Assembly (NCBI GenBank): GCA_012729505.1
Contig: JAAYDA010000048.1
Span: forward strand, 1 to 64,000
Direction of reading: 5' to 3'
Origin: Syntrophomonadaceae bacterium
GTDB lineage: Bacteria; Bacillota; Syntrophomonadia; Syntrophomonadales; DTU052
DNA: 64,000 nt
Positions 29,560 through 40,265 of this stretch are shown here, one piece after another; the stretch's first letter is position 1; every line of letters begins with the position of its first letter. The notes under the pieces were generated by a model, which saw only the letters and a list, made by a program, of their open reading frames with translations, ran no database searches and was not told the DNA's origin. Both the position numbers and the translations under genes were made by a program.

Positions 29560-31890
29560 TTAAAGCTCACGCGGAACATCTTCAATAGTATAGGTCTCAA
29601 TGATATCTCCTTCTTTAATATCATTAAAACCCTCAATTCCTATTCCACACTCAAAATTATTCAGAACCTCTCTGACATCATCCTTAAAACGCTTCAGTGA
29701 AGCTAACTTACCTTCATGAAGAATTACTCCATCCCGAAGAATTCTAAGATGAGCATTTCTAGATACTTTGCCGTCGATTACATAACAGCCCGCTATGATT
29801 CCAGCTTTCGGAACCTTGAAAGTAGCCCTGACCTCAGCCCGACCCTGGAATTTTTCAACATGATCCGGGTCTAAAAGTCCTGCCATGGCTTTTCTGATGT
29901 CTTCAATAGTCTCATATATCACCCGATACAGACGTACATCTATATTTTCTTCTTCCGCATATTTCCGTGCTTTGGTATCCGGCCTTACGTTGAAACCAAT
30001 AATAATCGCATTCGAGGCTGATGCCAGCATTACGTCGGATTCGGTTACTGCTCCCACTCCGGTATGAATAACATTTACCTTTACTTCATCGGTTGAAAGG
30101 CGATCTAATGATTGATTAAGAGCCTCAATGGAACCCTGTACGTCACCTTTTACAATCAGATTAAGCTCCTTAACTTCGCCTTCTTGAATTTGCTTAAAGA
30201 AGTCATCCAGCGTTACTTTGCTGGTTTTAGATTGCTCTTCGCGCTTCTTTTCACCCAAGCGTATAGAGGAAACCTGTCGGGCAACTTTCTCGTCAACAAC
30301 CCTGAATGGGTCTCCCGCCATCGGCACATCTGCCAAACCCAGAACCTCAACCGGTGTGGATGGTCCGGCTTTGGAAATCCTTTTGCCCACATCATCCACC
30401 ATGGCTCTGACCTTCCCAAAGGTAGTGCCGCAAATTATACTATCACCAATACGAAGGGTACCCTTTTGAACTAAAATCGAGGCTACCGGACCACGACCTC
30501 TGTCCAGTTCCCCTTCAATTACCAATCCTTCAGCCGGCCTATCCGATTCCGCCTTTAATTCCTTCATCTCAGACAATAGAAGGATCATCTCTAATAATAA
30601 TTCAATACCCTCACGAGTTTTGGCAGATACCGGTACAAATATGGAATCTCCGCCCCACTCCTCAGGAATAAGCTGATGTTCGGTCAGCTGCTGCTTAACT
30701 CGGTCAGGATTAGCATTTTCTTTATCCATTTTATTGACAGCAATTATTATGGGAACATCGGCAGCCTTGGCATGATTAATTGCTTCAATCGTCTGAGGCA
30801 TTACTCCATCATCTGCTGCCACCACCAATATAGCAATATCAGTAGACTTGGCGCCTCTTGCCCTCATAGCCGTAAACGCTTCGTGACCAGGTGTATCTAT
30901 AAAAGTAATTTTTTCATTTCTGAATGTAACTTGATATGCCCCTATATGCTGGGTAATGCCCCCCGCTTCCTTGGCTACTACATTTGTTTGGCGAATAGCA
31001 TCGAGAAGGGATGTCTTGCCATGGTCAACATGTCCCATTACAGTTACTACCGGCGGTCGGGGCAACATGTTCTTGACATCATCCGGAATAGTATCAAGGA
31101 TCCTCTCTTCCAGTGATTTTTCTTTTTCAACTCTGACATTGTAATCTAAGGCGATCAATTCAGCAGTAGCATAATCAATTTCATTGTTCAATGATACGTT
31201 CATGCCTAGCAGCATTAGTTTCTTCACAAGATCGGCCGGGCTTTTTAGCAATTTAGCTGCTAAGTCTCTTACGCTGACTTTTTCTTCAATTTTTATCATT
31301 TCCGGCAATACTTCCTGCCTAAATTCCGACTTCCTGCCTTTTTTCTTGGGCCTTCCTTTCGTCGGTTTGGCGAACCCTCTTGGTCCCTGGAAATTTTTGG
31401 ATCCAAAATCCTTTTGGGGTTGTTTGCCTGCAACATTGCCGCCAGACTTAGCTGCCGGTGTTTGAAGCGGTCTGGAGTTTCGTTGTGAACCTTCCTCTTT
31501 CTTAGCGAATTGGGCAGGCGCATCGGCACGGCCTCTGGTCTGCTCCGGTCTCTCCGCTTGGGGAGGTCTGCGAACTGTTTCTACCTGCTTATCCTGGGGC
31601 GACTTTCTTTCAGTCGATCTGGCAGTGGGTAAAGGCTCAACCTTCTCTTTATTGATCCGAGGCCTGGAATCCATGGTTTCTGTTTCCTTAGCCCTGGCAG
31701 CCGTCTTCTGGGCCGGAGTTTCGCCTTCATCCTTTTGTGTTATCTTGCGTCTTACCCATTCTCCCTGCTCTTCTTCCATAGTACTCATATGGTTTTTCAC
31801 ATCAATACCCAGATCTCTAATGACCATTACGAGTTCCTTGCTCGGGATATTGAGTTCTTTGGCAAGTTCATGAACTCTTATTTTTGCCAT
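29560..31890 (-). CDS. infB: Translation initiation factor IF-2
   Basis: [43 protein letters not shown]. Confidence 0.97.
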   Translation of the reverse strand: MAKIRVHELAKELNIPSKELVMVIRDLGIDVKNHMSTMEEEQGEWVRRKITQKDEGETPAQKTAARAKETETMDSRPRINKEKVEPLPTARSTERKSPQDKQVETVRRPPQAERPEQTRGRADAPAQFAKKEEGSQRNSRPLQTPAAKSGGNVAGKQPQKDFGSKNFQGPRGFAKPTKGRPKKKGRKSEFRQEVLPEMIKIEEKVSVRDLAAKLLKSPADLVKKLMLLGMNVSLNNEIDYATAELIALDYNVRVEKEKSLEERILDTIPDDVKNMLPRPPVVTVMGHVDHGKTSLLDAIRQTNVVAKEAGGITQHIGAYQVTFRNEKITFIDTPGHEAFTAMRARGAKSTDIAILVVAADDGVMPQTIEAINHAKAADVPIIIAVNKMDKENANPDRVKQQLTEHQLIPEEWGGDSIFVPVSAKTREGIELLLEMILLLSEMKELKAESDRPAEGLVIEGELDRGRGPVASILVQKGTLRIGDSIICGTTFGKVRAMVDDVGKRISKAGPSTPVEVLGLADVPMAGDPFRVVDEKVARQVSSIRLGEKKREEQSKTSKVTLDDFFKQIQEGEVKELNLIVKGDVQGSIEALNQSLDRLSTDEVKVNVIHTGVGAVTESDVMLASASNAIIIGFNVRPDTKARKYAEEENIDVRLYRVIYETIEDIRKAMAGLLDPDHVEKFQGRAEVRATFKVPKAGIIAGCYVIDGKVSRNAHLRILRDGVILHEGKLASLKRFKDDVREVLNNFECGIGIEGFNDIKEGDIIETYTIEDVPREL

Positions 31891-32228
31891 TCGACCACCC
31901 CCATTTGATTAGCTTCCTCAACCTCCAGTTCATCCAAAACCTTGAGAATGGCCTGGGTGAAACTGCGGTCATTTATAGTAATGGCTACCCGGTAGGCTTT
32001 ACCCACATGAGCCCCTAAACGATATTTATCTCCCAGAACTAACCATGGAATACTACGTTTTTCGCAGACTGTAACAAGTTCATCCCTGGTCCTTTCCGAT
32101 ATGTCGCCACTCACAATCAACAAACAGGCTCTTCGCCGGATCAGACTGGTCTTGGCAGACATGGTGCCGGAAGAAATCTGTCCCGCTTTACAGGCCAAAC
32201 CTATAAGTTGATAAATGTCTTTTTTCAA
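31878..32228 (-). CDS. ylxQ: L7Ae/L30e/S12e/Gadd45 family protein (YlxQ)
   Basis: [44 protein letters not shown]. Confidence 0.88.
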   Translation of the reverse strand: MKKDIYQLIGLACKAGQISSGTMSAKTSLIRRRACLLIVSGDISERTRDELVTVCEKRSIPWLVLGDKYRLGAHVGKAYRVAITINDRSFTQAILKVLDELEVEEANQMGVVEWQK

Positions 32229-32494
32229 TCTATCACCAATTCCTTTTGCAGCTCTGCAATGATATCCTCGGGGATACGTCGTTCCAGAGCTTTTTCCAAG
32301 CTTTTAGCTTTAACAGCAATTTTGAAACACTGGGCATCAGAACATATGTAGGCTCCTCGGCCTGCTTTTTTTCCAGTGCTGTCAATTACGATCTGTTCTT
32401 CTGGAGTCCTGACAATTCTGATAAGCTCTTTTTTGTTTTTCATCTCCCGGCAACCCACACACATACGCTGTGGGATTTTGCGGACTCTGACCAA
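32225..32494 (-). CDS. ylxR: YlxR family RNA-binding protein
   Basis: KIPQRMCVGCREMKNKKELIRIVRTPE...GRGAYICSD. Confidence 0.92.
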   Translation of the reverse strand: MVRVRKIPQRMCVGCREMKNKKELIRIVRTPEEQIVIDSTGKKAGRGAYICSDAQCFKIAVKAKSLEKALERRIPEDIIAELQKELVID

Positions 32495-32496
32495 GG

Positions 32497-33540
32497 CTAT
32501 TCCTCCTTGTTGACCTGAGATTCACTTTTTATGTCAATTTTCCATCCAGTTAATTTTGCAGCTAATCGGGCATTTTGTCCCTCTTTGCCAATGGCCAGTG
32601 AAAGCTGATGGTCAGGCACAACCACCCGGGAAGCTTTCTCTTCCTCATCAACTTCAACCTGAATTACTTTGGATGGACTAAGAGCATTGGCAATGAAAAC
32701 TTCGGCATCTGAATTCCATTTAATGATATCGATTTTTTCTCCATTGAGTTCACGGACGATGTTTTGAACCCTCATACCACGAGGGCCAACACATGCACCG
32801 ACCGGGTCAATCATTTCATCACGGGAATAAACTGCTATCTTCGAACGATAGCCTGCTTCACGGGCAATAGATTTTATCTCGACCAAACCATCAAAGATTT
32901 CCGGAACCTCTAATTCAAAAAGTCTCTTAAGGAAATTGGGATGAGACCGTGAAGCCGTAATTTGCGGCCCTTTAGCCGATCGTTTAACTTCCGAAATGTA
33001 TACTTTGATCCTCTGGCCTTGAGCAAAAGTTTCCCCAGGAATCTGATCCTGGTGTACCATAATAGCTTCGGTTTGACCAAGATTCACTATTATTACTCTT
33101 TGCTCGTTTCTTTGGACAGTGCCGGCCACTATTTCGCCTTCTCGATTAACAAATTCATCAAAGATAATATTTCGTTCTGCTTCTCTCAAACGTTGAATCA
33201 CAACTTGTTTAGCAGTCTGAGCCGCTATACGTCCGAAATTCCCAGGCGTGACTTCGATCTCAACTTCAGCACCAATTTGAGCATCTATGTTAATATCCCG
33301 GGCCTCCTCCAGTGAAATCTCAATCTTATCATCTGTAACGCTTTCAACAACCGTTTTGTGACAATAGACCGTAAATACACCGGTATCCCCATCCATATGC
33401 ACTTCGACATTTTGATTAGAGCCAAAATTTTTCTTGTAGGCCGTTCGCAGGGCAGACTCAATAGCATCAATCAAAACCTCTTTAGGAATTCCCCGCTCTT
33501 TCTCTAATTCTTCCAATGCCTGGATTAACTCAGCGGACAT
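32497..33540 (-). CDS. nusA: Transcription termination/antitermination protein NusA
   Basis: ALEELEKERGIPKEVLIDAIESALRTAYKKNFG, DPVGACVGPRGMRVQNIVRELNGEKIDII. Confidence 0.96.
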   Translation of the reverse strand: MSAELIQALEELEKERGIPKEVLIDAIESALRTAYKKNFGSNQNVEVHMDGDTGVFTVYCHKTVVESVTDDKIEISLEEARDINIDAQIGAEVEIEVTPGNFGRIAAQTAKQVVIQRLREAERNIIFDEFVNREGEIVAGTVQRNEQRVIIVNLGQTEAIMVHQDQIPGETFAQGQRIKVYISEVKRSAKGPQITASRSHPNFLKRLFELEVPEIFDGLVEIKSIAREAGYRSKIAVYSRDEMIDPVGACVGPRGMRVQNIVRELNGEKIDIIKWNSDAEVFIANALSPSKVIQVEVDEEEKASRVVVPDHQLSLAIGKEGQNARLAAKLTGWKIDIKSESQVNKEE

Positions 33541-33595
33541 GGTAACGCCTCCTCCAATATTCTTGACCGCTTATTATAAGGATGAAATTTCATCC

Positions 33596-34057
33596 TTATA
33601 ATTCTACCACCAATCTAACCTGTTTGACGTTGCTTCTGGGGATCTGCAACTCCTTGCCATCCACTTCCAGTAATACACAATCATTCTCCAAGCCCCGAAG
33701 AAAGCCAGTAAACTTCTTTTGACCTTCAATGTCCTCAAAGGCCTTTAATTTAACCTTTTGCCCGGAAAAACGAAGAAAATCACGATCCTTTTTTATTATT
33801 CGATCCAATCCTGGGGAAGACACTTCCAGCATATAAGATTGAGATAAAAAATCGTTTTTATCAAGAACTCCTGATATCATTCTGCTGGCTTTTTCACAGG
33901 TTTCCAGGTTTACCCCGTCCTCGTGGTCAATAAAAATGCGCAAAACCCATCTTCCCTGTTCTTTCAGGTATTCTATATCGACAATTTCAATACCAACTTC
34001 AGTCAAAACCGAAGTAATCAAAGACTCTGCCAATTGGGGAATATCCCGCTTTATCAA
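33596..34057 (-). CDS. rimP: Ribosome maturation factor RimP
   Basis: VGIEIVDIEYLKEQGRWVLRIFIDHEDGVNLETCEKASRMISGVLD, LEVSSPGLDR. Confidence 0.94.
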   Translation of the reverse strand: MIKRDIPQLAESLITSVLTEVGIEIVDIEYLKEQGRWVLRIFIDHEDGVNLETCEKASRMISGVLDKNDFLSQSYMLEVSSPGLDRIIKKDRDFLRFSGQKVKLKAFEDIEGQKKFTGFLRGLENDCVLLEVDGKELQIPRSNVKQVRLVVEL

Positions 34058-34082
34058 TTAAGCACCTCCAGCATCTATAACA

Positions 34083-34108
34083 GAAAAAGTGGGTTGAATA
34101 CCCACTCT
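34083..34108 (-). terminator. Intrinsic terminator/attenuator in the rimP-nusA leader
   Basis: Minus strand AGTGGGT-ATTCA-ACCCACT followed by TTTTCTGTT, about 30 nt upstream of the rimP start. Confidence 0.75.
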
Positions 34109-34140
34109 TCCGCCAAAATATTCTGTGCCACTCTTTTAGG

Positions 34141-34170
34141 AGTATACCATATAGCAAGGAACCTATTCAA
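34141..34170 (-). promoter_or_regulatory. Candidate sigma-A promoter for the rimP-nusA-infB operon
   Basis: TTGAAT (34170-34165), 18-nt spacer, TATACT (34146-34141), upstream of the attenuator. Confidence 0.65.
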
Positions 34171-34197
34171 CCCTCCTATTTGAGAAGTGGGAGGCGC

Positions 34198-34215
34198 AGG
34201 CGGGAGCCAAATCTC
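34198..34215. repeat. Dispersed intergenic motif AGGCGGGAGCCAAATCTC, copy 2
   Basis: Identical 18-mer to 16298-16315. Confidence 0.8.
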
Positions 34216-34237
34216 TCTAACTCCTATCTTCTCTAAT

Positions 34238-37200
34238 CTACCCAAACAGGCTTATCTGATCGGTGGGGGGAAGATCCTGCAGGCATCCGGTCTTGTCCAG
34301 TATTTCAATCACGGCTTTATTCACCCGTCCTCTGCGCTGGAGATCTTCGACGGAAGTAAATTTGCATCCCTCCCTGGCCTCGGCCAGATTATTAGCTGCA
34401 CTTTCTCCAACCCCTGGAAGGGCGCTAAACGGCAGCAATAAACCATCGTTCATTATTTCAAATTTCGTTGCCCCGGACCGATACAAATCAACCGGGTAAA
34501 AGTTGAAACCGCGAGCCCACATTTCCAAGGCCACCTCCAGCACCGGGATCAGATTTTTGTCTTTGGGTGAGGCCGAATGTCCCTGGTGGTCTATGTCCTC
34601 CAGGCGTTTTCTTACTTCATCATATCCAGAGATGATTGCATCATCGAAATCCTGAGCCCGGATGGAAAAAAAACTGGCATAAAAAGCCAGAGGATAATAA
34701 GCCTTGTAAAAGGCAATACGATAGGCCATCATCACATAAGCTACTGCATGAGCCTTAGGAAACATATATTGAATTTTCATACAGGAATCGATATACCAAT
34801 CGGGAACCTGGTGTTCCCTCATCCGGTTTAGCTGTTCAGAAGTAAGATCGCCGGCCCTGCCTTTCCTGACTTTTTCCATAATTGCAAAGGACTCTTTCTT
34901 CTCAAGGCCCTTTTGAATGAGATATGTCATGATATCGTCACGAATGGCGATAACCTCATTCAATCCGGCAATCTCATTCTTTATTAAATCGTGGGCATTA
35001 TTAACCCAGACATCAGTGCCATGGGACAACCCACTTATTCTAACCAGTTCTGAAAAAGTTTTGGGCCTTGTCACTTCCAGCATCTGACGAACAAACCGGG
35101 TATTAAATTCCGGAATCCCGAAAGTGCCCACCTGAGACCTGATATCCTCCGGCTTCACTCCCAATGAAGCCACATCCGAAAACAACTCCATTGTCCGTGG
35201 CTCATCAAAACTGATTTCTGTGGCTTTGAAGCCGGTCAAATCCTCAAGAGATTTAATCATGGTGGGATCATCATGACCCAGAACATCAATCTTTACCAAT
35301 ACTCCGCTTAATGCCTCATATTCGAAATGGGTTGTGGTGATTTCTGATTTCACATCATCGGCCGGGCGTTGTATAGGAGTGAAATGGTGTACATCCATAT
35401 GATTGGGTACAATCATAAGCCCTCCCGGGTGCTGCCCGGTTGTGCGCTTAATCCCGGTAATCCCTCGTACTAAACGGTCAATCTCGGCCTTTCGGAACTT
35501 TAGCCCGAACTGTTCTTCATATTTTTTAACAAACCCAAAGGCCGTCTTCTCACCAATGGTAGAAATGGTGCCGGCTTTAAATACCCGGTCCTTCCCAAAT
35601 AAGTCTTCCACAAATTGATGGGCCTGGCTCTGATAGTCACCGGAGAAATTTAAATCAATATCGGGAACCTTGTCCCCATCAATACCCAGGAAAGTCTCAA
35701 AGGGGATTTCGAATCCATCCCTGATTAATTCCTGACTGCATTCCGGACAGTTGTCCCGGGGCAGGTCAATCCCGCTGGATACAGATACATCCTCAGGAAA
35801 CCTGGTATACCCACATTTGCATCGGTAATGAGGAGCCAAGGGATTAACTTCGGTTATTCCCGTTAAGAAGGCCACCAATGAGGATCCAACCGAACCTCGT
35901 GAACCCACCAGGTATCCATCACTGTTTGATTTTTTCACCAGTTCATAAGCTATAAGATACAGTTCGCTAAAACCATGCTGAGTAATGGAATTAAGCTCAT
36001 ACGCTATTCGATCCTCGACATACTCCGGCAGCGTTTGCCCATATAGAACATGGGCCCTGTTCCTGGTAAGCTTGGTCAGCCGGTCGGCGGCACCTTCCAT
36101 GACCGGTGCGAAAAATCCTTCAGGTACGGGACGGATATGGCTGCACTGATCCGCAATCAAATTTGAATTCTTTACCACCACTTCCCAAGCCAGCTCATCC
36201 CCGAGATAGTCAAATTCTTCTAACATTTCCCCGGTAGTTCGATAATATAGAGCCGCTTGATTTTCAGCATCTTCGAATCCTTTGCCGGCCTGGATGATAC
36301 GCCGAAAAACATCATCCTGCGGATTCAGAAAGTGAACATCACCAGTGGCCACCACCGGCTTGCGCAGTTCCTTTCCCAGTTTTATCAAGGTCTGATTCAT
36401 TGCCATCAATTCTTCGCGAGACCCCAGAACTCTGTCCCTAATTAAGAACTCATTATTAGTTAAGGGCATAATTTCCAGATAATCATAAAAATCGGCTATC
36501 AGCTTTAACTCTTCCCAATCTGTTTTTTTCAATATACTGCTGAAAACCTCGCCTCTTTCACAGGCGCTGCCTAATATAAGGCCTTCCCGATGCTTAATCA
36601 ACAAGGTTCTTAATATGCGCGGAGTTCGATAATAATTGTTTAAATATGAATCACTAGTTAAAAAATAAAGGTTCCTAAGGCCAATTTCATTAGCAGCCAA
36701 CAGCACTATATGGTGAGAACGATCCTGTTTCTGTTCATCAACCAGATAAGCCTCCACTCCATAAATGATCTTAATTCCATATTTTTTGCCCAGCTTGTCG
36801 GCCTCGGGAAATCCCTGGAGGCAGCCATGATCAGTTATAGCCAGGGCCTGGTGCCCAAATTCTGCAACTTTCGCCATTAAATCGCCGATATTTGTCATTC
36901 CATCCAGGGTGCTCAAATTAGTATGCAAATGGAGTTCAACTCTTTTGACAGACGCTTCATCTCGTCGGTCCGTTATATTAACAGACTCAATGGCGGTTGG
37001 GAAAAAAAGAGCATCTTTTTCATAGGAGTCATAACGGACCTCGCCATAAACCTTAAGATCGTTTCCAACTTCATACAGATCTTCGTCAAACCTTTTTACG
37101 ATTATGGTATCCGAATAATCGGTTACATCGTAGAGTACTATGGAGCGGCCATTTTTTAGCTGCCGGTAATCTTTTCTGACTATCCGGCCTGTAATAAGTG

Positions 37201-37843
37201 CTTGCAGACCTTCCTGCAACTCTATAATAGGAGTAGGCTTAACATCTGGAATAGTCTTGCCTTTAGTTTTGGATTTACCACCTGCAAATTCTTTTCGACC
37301 CGAAAGGCTGCTTTGGCTGGGCACAATATTATTAAGCGGCGGGACAACGGGATTCTCCGATCGTGAAGACAAATCTCCTGTATAAAGGACAGTGACTAAA
37401 AATGATATGCAATAATTTTCAACCATCCAACCTTCTATCCGGCTGCAGAGATCAAGCTGAATAGCCTTTTGCCATTGGGATACCTCATCAAAGAGGATTT
37501 TTAAATGATCATTTTCTACCACGTATTTAGCATCGGCTAAAAAAGGCTCACTTTCATCAACCTGTTTTACGATTTCCAGCCAATTCCCGGTGACTATTTC
37601 TGACAGGCAGGACTCTGCATCTTGGGGGGTAACAACGATTTGCACTTCATTTATTTCCGGAATACGACTCTGAATCATCCGGGCAATTGAATAAAGTCTT
37701 TGGGCAGGCACCAACTGATCCAATATAAGTTCAATCCGCCAGTTTTTTTCCGTCTGCAGCACCGTGATTTCACCAATACAGGCGGATTCCAATCCAGCTT
37801 CTTCCGGGCAATCAAGTCGTTGTAATAACTGGTTTAAGGTCAT
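34238..37843 (-). CDS. polC: DNA polymerase III alpha subunit PolC, lacking the DnaQ-type exonuclease insertion
   Basis: PHP motifs VKRVELHLHTNLSTLDG, ITDHG, YGVEAYLV, SACERGE, ATGDVHFLNP; polymerase GDKVPDIDLNFSGDYQ; RSATKFEIMNDGLLLPFSALPGVG-type C-terminus. Exonuclease absent between GVEAYLVDE and HHIVLLAANEIGL. Start at 37843 with GGAGGGAG RBS (ORF track start 37870). Confidence 0.95.
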   Translation of the reverse strand: MTLNQLLQRLDCPEEAGLESACIGEITVLQTEKNWRIELILDQLVPAQRLYSIARMIQSRIPEINEVQIVVTPQDAESCLSEIVTGNWLEIVKQVDESEPFLADAKYVVENDHLKILFDEVSQWQKAIQLDLCSRIEGWMVENYCISFLVTVLYTGDLSSRSENPVVPPLNNIVPSQSSLSGRKEFAGGKSKTKGKTIPDVKPTPIIELQEGLQALITGRIVRKDYRQLKNGRSIVLYDVTDYSDTIIVKRFDEDLYEVGNDLKVYGEVRYDSYEKDALFFPTAIESVNITDRRDEASVKRVELHLHTNLSTLDGMTNIGDLMAKVAEFGHQALAITDHGCLQGFPEADKLGKKYGIKIIYGVEAYLVDEQKQDRSHHIVLLAANEIGLRNLYFLTSDSYLNNYYRTPRILRTLLIKHREGLILGSACERGEVFSSILKKTDWEELKLIADFYDYLEIMPLTNNEFLIRDRVLGSREELMAMNQTLIKLGKELRKPVVATGDVHFLNPQDDVFRRIIQAGKGFEDAENQAALYYRTTGEMLEEFDYLGDELAWEVVVKNSNLIADQCSHIRPVPEGFFAPVMEGAADRLTKLTRNRAHVLYGQTLPEYVEDRIAYELNSITQHGFSELYLIAYELVKKSNSDGYLVGSRGSVGSSLVAFLTGITEVNPLAPHYRCKCGYTRFPEDVSVSSGIDLPRDNCPECSQELIRDGFEIPFETFLGIDGDKVPDIDLNFSGDYQSQAHQFVEDLFGKDRVFKAGTISTIGEKTAFGFVKKYEEQFGLKFRKAEIDRLVRGITGIKRTTGQHPGGLMIVPNHMDVHHFTPIQRPADDVKSEITTTHFEYEALSGVLVKIDVLGHDDPTMIKSLEDLTGFKATEISFDEPRTMELFSDVASLGVKPEDIRSQVGTFGIPEFNTRFVRQMLEVTRPKTFSELVRISGLSHGTDVWVNNAHDLIKNEIAGLNEVIAIRDDIMTYLIQKGLEKKESFAIMEKVRKGRAGDLTSEQLNRMREHQVPDWYIDSCMKIQYMFPKAHAVAYVMMAYRIAFYKAYYPLAFYASFFSIRAQDFDDAIISGYDEVRKRLEDIDHQGHSASPKDKNLIPVLEVALEMWARGFNFYPVDLYRSGATKFEIMNDGLLLPFSALPGVGESAANNLAEAREGCKFTSVEDLQRRGRVNKAVIEILDKTGCLQDLPPTDQISLFG

Positions 37844-37872
37844 AATTCTCCCTCCAAAGCTGTCGGCCATAA

Positions 37873-38538
37873 TTAATCGATTCTTTCTACCGCAAAGACC
37901 CCTTCCACCATAGAAAGCCTTTCTACGACCATGCCGGCATCAACATGGGAAGGAAGGTTCACCAGTAACTCCACTTCCAATCGGCCATTTTCATCGGTGC
38001 GGGAGAGATAGATATTTTTTATTAAGACCTCAAGATCTCCCAGAGCCGAACCTAATTTCCCGATCTGCCCAGGTCTATCATCTACAATAATTGTAAAGGC
38101 TCGCAGTTCCCTCATTCCGGTAAACCGTTCTTCTACTTTCACAAAATAAATGAGTACAAATAAGATAAGCAACGTAGCAACAATAGCGGGCAAATACATA
38201 CCGGCGCCTACTGCCAGTCCTATACAGCCAACTACCCATATTCCTGCGGCCGTGGTAAGTCCGCGAATGGTAGCACCCTCACGAATAATGGTACCGGCGC
38301 CAATAAAGCCGATCCCGCTGATTACCTGAGCCGCAATTCTGCCCGGATCCGCATTTACCGTAGCTTGAAACTGATAGTACATCTCCAATGATACAATCAT
38401 AGCCAAGGTTGAACCCATACATACCAGTGTATAAGTCCTCAGACCCGCCGGGCGATTGAGGCTTTCCCGTTCCAAACCAATTATTCCTCCCAGAAGGCAA
38501 GCAAGCGCCAATTTTAAGACAATCTCAAATTCGGACAA
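37873..38538 (-). CDS. MgtC/SapB family membrane protein with C-terminal ACT-like domain
   Basis: LACLLGGIIGLERESLNRPAGLRTYTLVCMGSTLAM, GAGTIIREG, RAFTIIVDDRPGQIGKLGSALGD. Confidence 0.9.
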   Translation of the reverse strand: MSEFEIVLKLALACLLGGIIGLERESLNRPAGLRTYTLVCMGSTLAMIVSLEMYYQFQATVNADPGRIAAQVISGIGFIGAGTIIREGATIRGLTTAAGIWVVGCIGLAVGAGMYLPAIVATLLILFVLIYFVKVEERFTGMRELRAFTIIVDDRPGQIGKLGSALGDLEVLIKNIYLSRTDENGRLEVELLVNLPSHVDAGMVVERLSMVEGVFAVERID

Positions 38539-38558
38539 CTTTTTTCTCCTATCCAGAA

Positions 38559-40265
38559 TTAATTATACTGACTGATTAAAGAACTTATCTGACCAGCAAT
38601 CTCCTCCAGGCTCACTAATTCACTCTCGGCTTCCCAGCGTTTTTTAAGTTCAACTTTGCCCTCTTTCAAAGCTCTGGATCCAATAGTTAACCGCAAGGGA
38701 ATGCCAATTAAATCCGCATCCTTGAATTTAACGCCCGCACGTTCTTCCCGGTCATCAAGTAATACTTCAACCCCATTCTGAATTAAACTCTCATATATAG
38801 CGAAAGCATGTCGGGCTTGTTCCTCATCCTTTATATTGACAGGGACTATCAGCACCTGGAAGGGGGCGATGGCCATTGGCCATACTATGCCATTCTGATC
38901 ATGTTTTTGTTCTATAGCTGCAGCCATAATCCGAGAAACCCCGATGCCATAACAGCCCATAACAAAATGGCTCTTGTTCCCCTTCTCATCCAAAAACCAA
39001 GCATCCATAGCCTGGGAGTACTTTGTGCCCAATTTAAAAATGTGACCGACTTCGATTCCTCTGATCTCATTAAGTAATCCCTTGCAGTGGGGGCAAGGGT
39101 CTCCGCCTTGAACATTGCGGAGATCAATATATGCGTGGGGAACAAAATCCCGACCGGGTAAAACATGAATAAGATGTTGGCTCTCCTGATTTGCGCCGCA
39201 AACTGCCTCTGTCATATTTTGAATTTCAAAGTCTGCCAAAATCTTAAGGTTCAATCCAACCGGCCCCACTGAGCCTATGGAGGCGCCCACCAGCTCCTTA
39301 ACTACATTCTCGGGTGCCAGAGCAAGCTCCGCCCCTTGGAGATAATTGCTGAGCTTAAGCTCGTTTAACTCCCGATCTCCCCTGATCAAAACAGCATAAC
39401 CTTGATCATCAGTCACATAAATAAGGGTCTTGATAACCTGTGAAGGTGAAACCCCCAAAGATTTCACCACATCTTCCACTGTCCGCACATCAGGGGTTGA
39501 TATCATTTCTATTGACGGAAAATCCAGTACAGAAGGCTTTTCCTGAGGCAAGGACTCTGCTTTTTCCACATTAGCCGAATAGTGGCATGTGTCACAGAAT
39601 ACGATTTTTGATTCTCCGCTTCCGGCTAAAACCATGAATTCATGGCTTTCATTTCCCCCAATAGCCCCGGTGTCTGCTTCAACTACCCGAAAAGTAAGAC
39701 CCATTCTCTCGAAAATTTTACTGTAAGCCTCATACATCTTGCGATAAGAGATTTCAAGACCATCTGAATCCACATCGAAAGAGTACAGGTCTTTCATAAT
39801 AAACTCCCGCCCTCGCAGCAATCCGTAGCGCGGGCGAATCTCATCCCGGAATTTATCTTTTATCTGATAGATCAACAGTGGCAAATCTCGATAAGAATGT
39901 ACATCACCATCTATCAGAGTGGTGATTACCTCTTCATGGGTAGGTCCCAAACAAAAATCCCGCTGATGACGGTCCTTGAGTCTGAACATCTCATCACCAT
40001 ATAACTGCCATCTCCCCGACATATCCCATAATTCGCGGGGTTGAACTGTGGGTAACCCAACCTCCTGACCTCCGGCTCGATCCATTTCTTCCCGGACAAT
40101 CTGGCTGATTTTCTTAAGCACCCGTAAACCCAATGGTAAATAGGTATATATTCCGCCAGCAGTTCTCCTGATCATTCCTGCCCGCATCAACAATTTGTGG
40201 CTTATGACTTCTGCATCACTGGGTTCTTCCCGCAGAGTGGGAAATAACAGCTGAGTAATCTTCAA
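38559..40265 (-). CDS. proS: Prolyl-tRNA synthetase (bacterial type with editing domain)
   Basis: GGIYTYLPLGLRVLKKI, CLGPTHEEVITTLI, RPRYGLLRGREFIMKDLYSFD. Confidence 0.96.
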   Translation of the reverse strand: MKITQLLFPTLREEPSDAEVISHKLLMRAGMIRRTAGGIYTYLPLGLRVLKKISQIVREEMDRAGGQEVGLPTVQPRELWDMSGRWQLYGDEMFRLKDRHQRDFCLGPTHEEVITTLIDGDVHSYRDLPLLIYQIKDKFRDEIRPRYGLLRGREFIMKDLYSFDVDSDGLEISYRKMYEAYSKIFERMGLTFRVVEADTGAIGGNESHEFMVLAGSGESKIVFCDTCHYSANVEKAESLPQEKPSVLDFPSIEMISTPDVRTVEDVVKSLGVSPSQVIKTLIYVTDDQGYAVLIRGDRELNELKLSNYLQGAELALAPENVVKELVGASIGSVGPVGLNLKILADFEIQNMTEAVCGANQESQHLIHVLPGRDFVPHAYIDLRNVQGGDPCPHCKGLLNEIRGIEVGHIFKLGTKYSQAMDAWFLDEKGNKSHFVMGCYGIGVSRIMAAAIEQKHDQNGIVWPMAIAPFQVLIVPVNIKDEEQARHAFAIYESLIQNGVEVLLDDREERAGVKFKDADLIGIPLRLTIGSRALKEGKVELKKRWEAESELVSLEEIAGQISSLISQYN

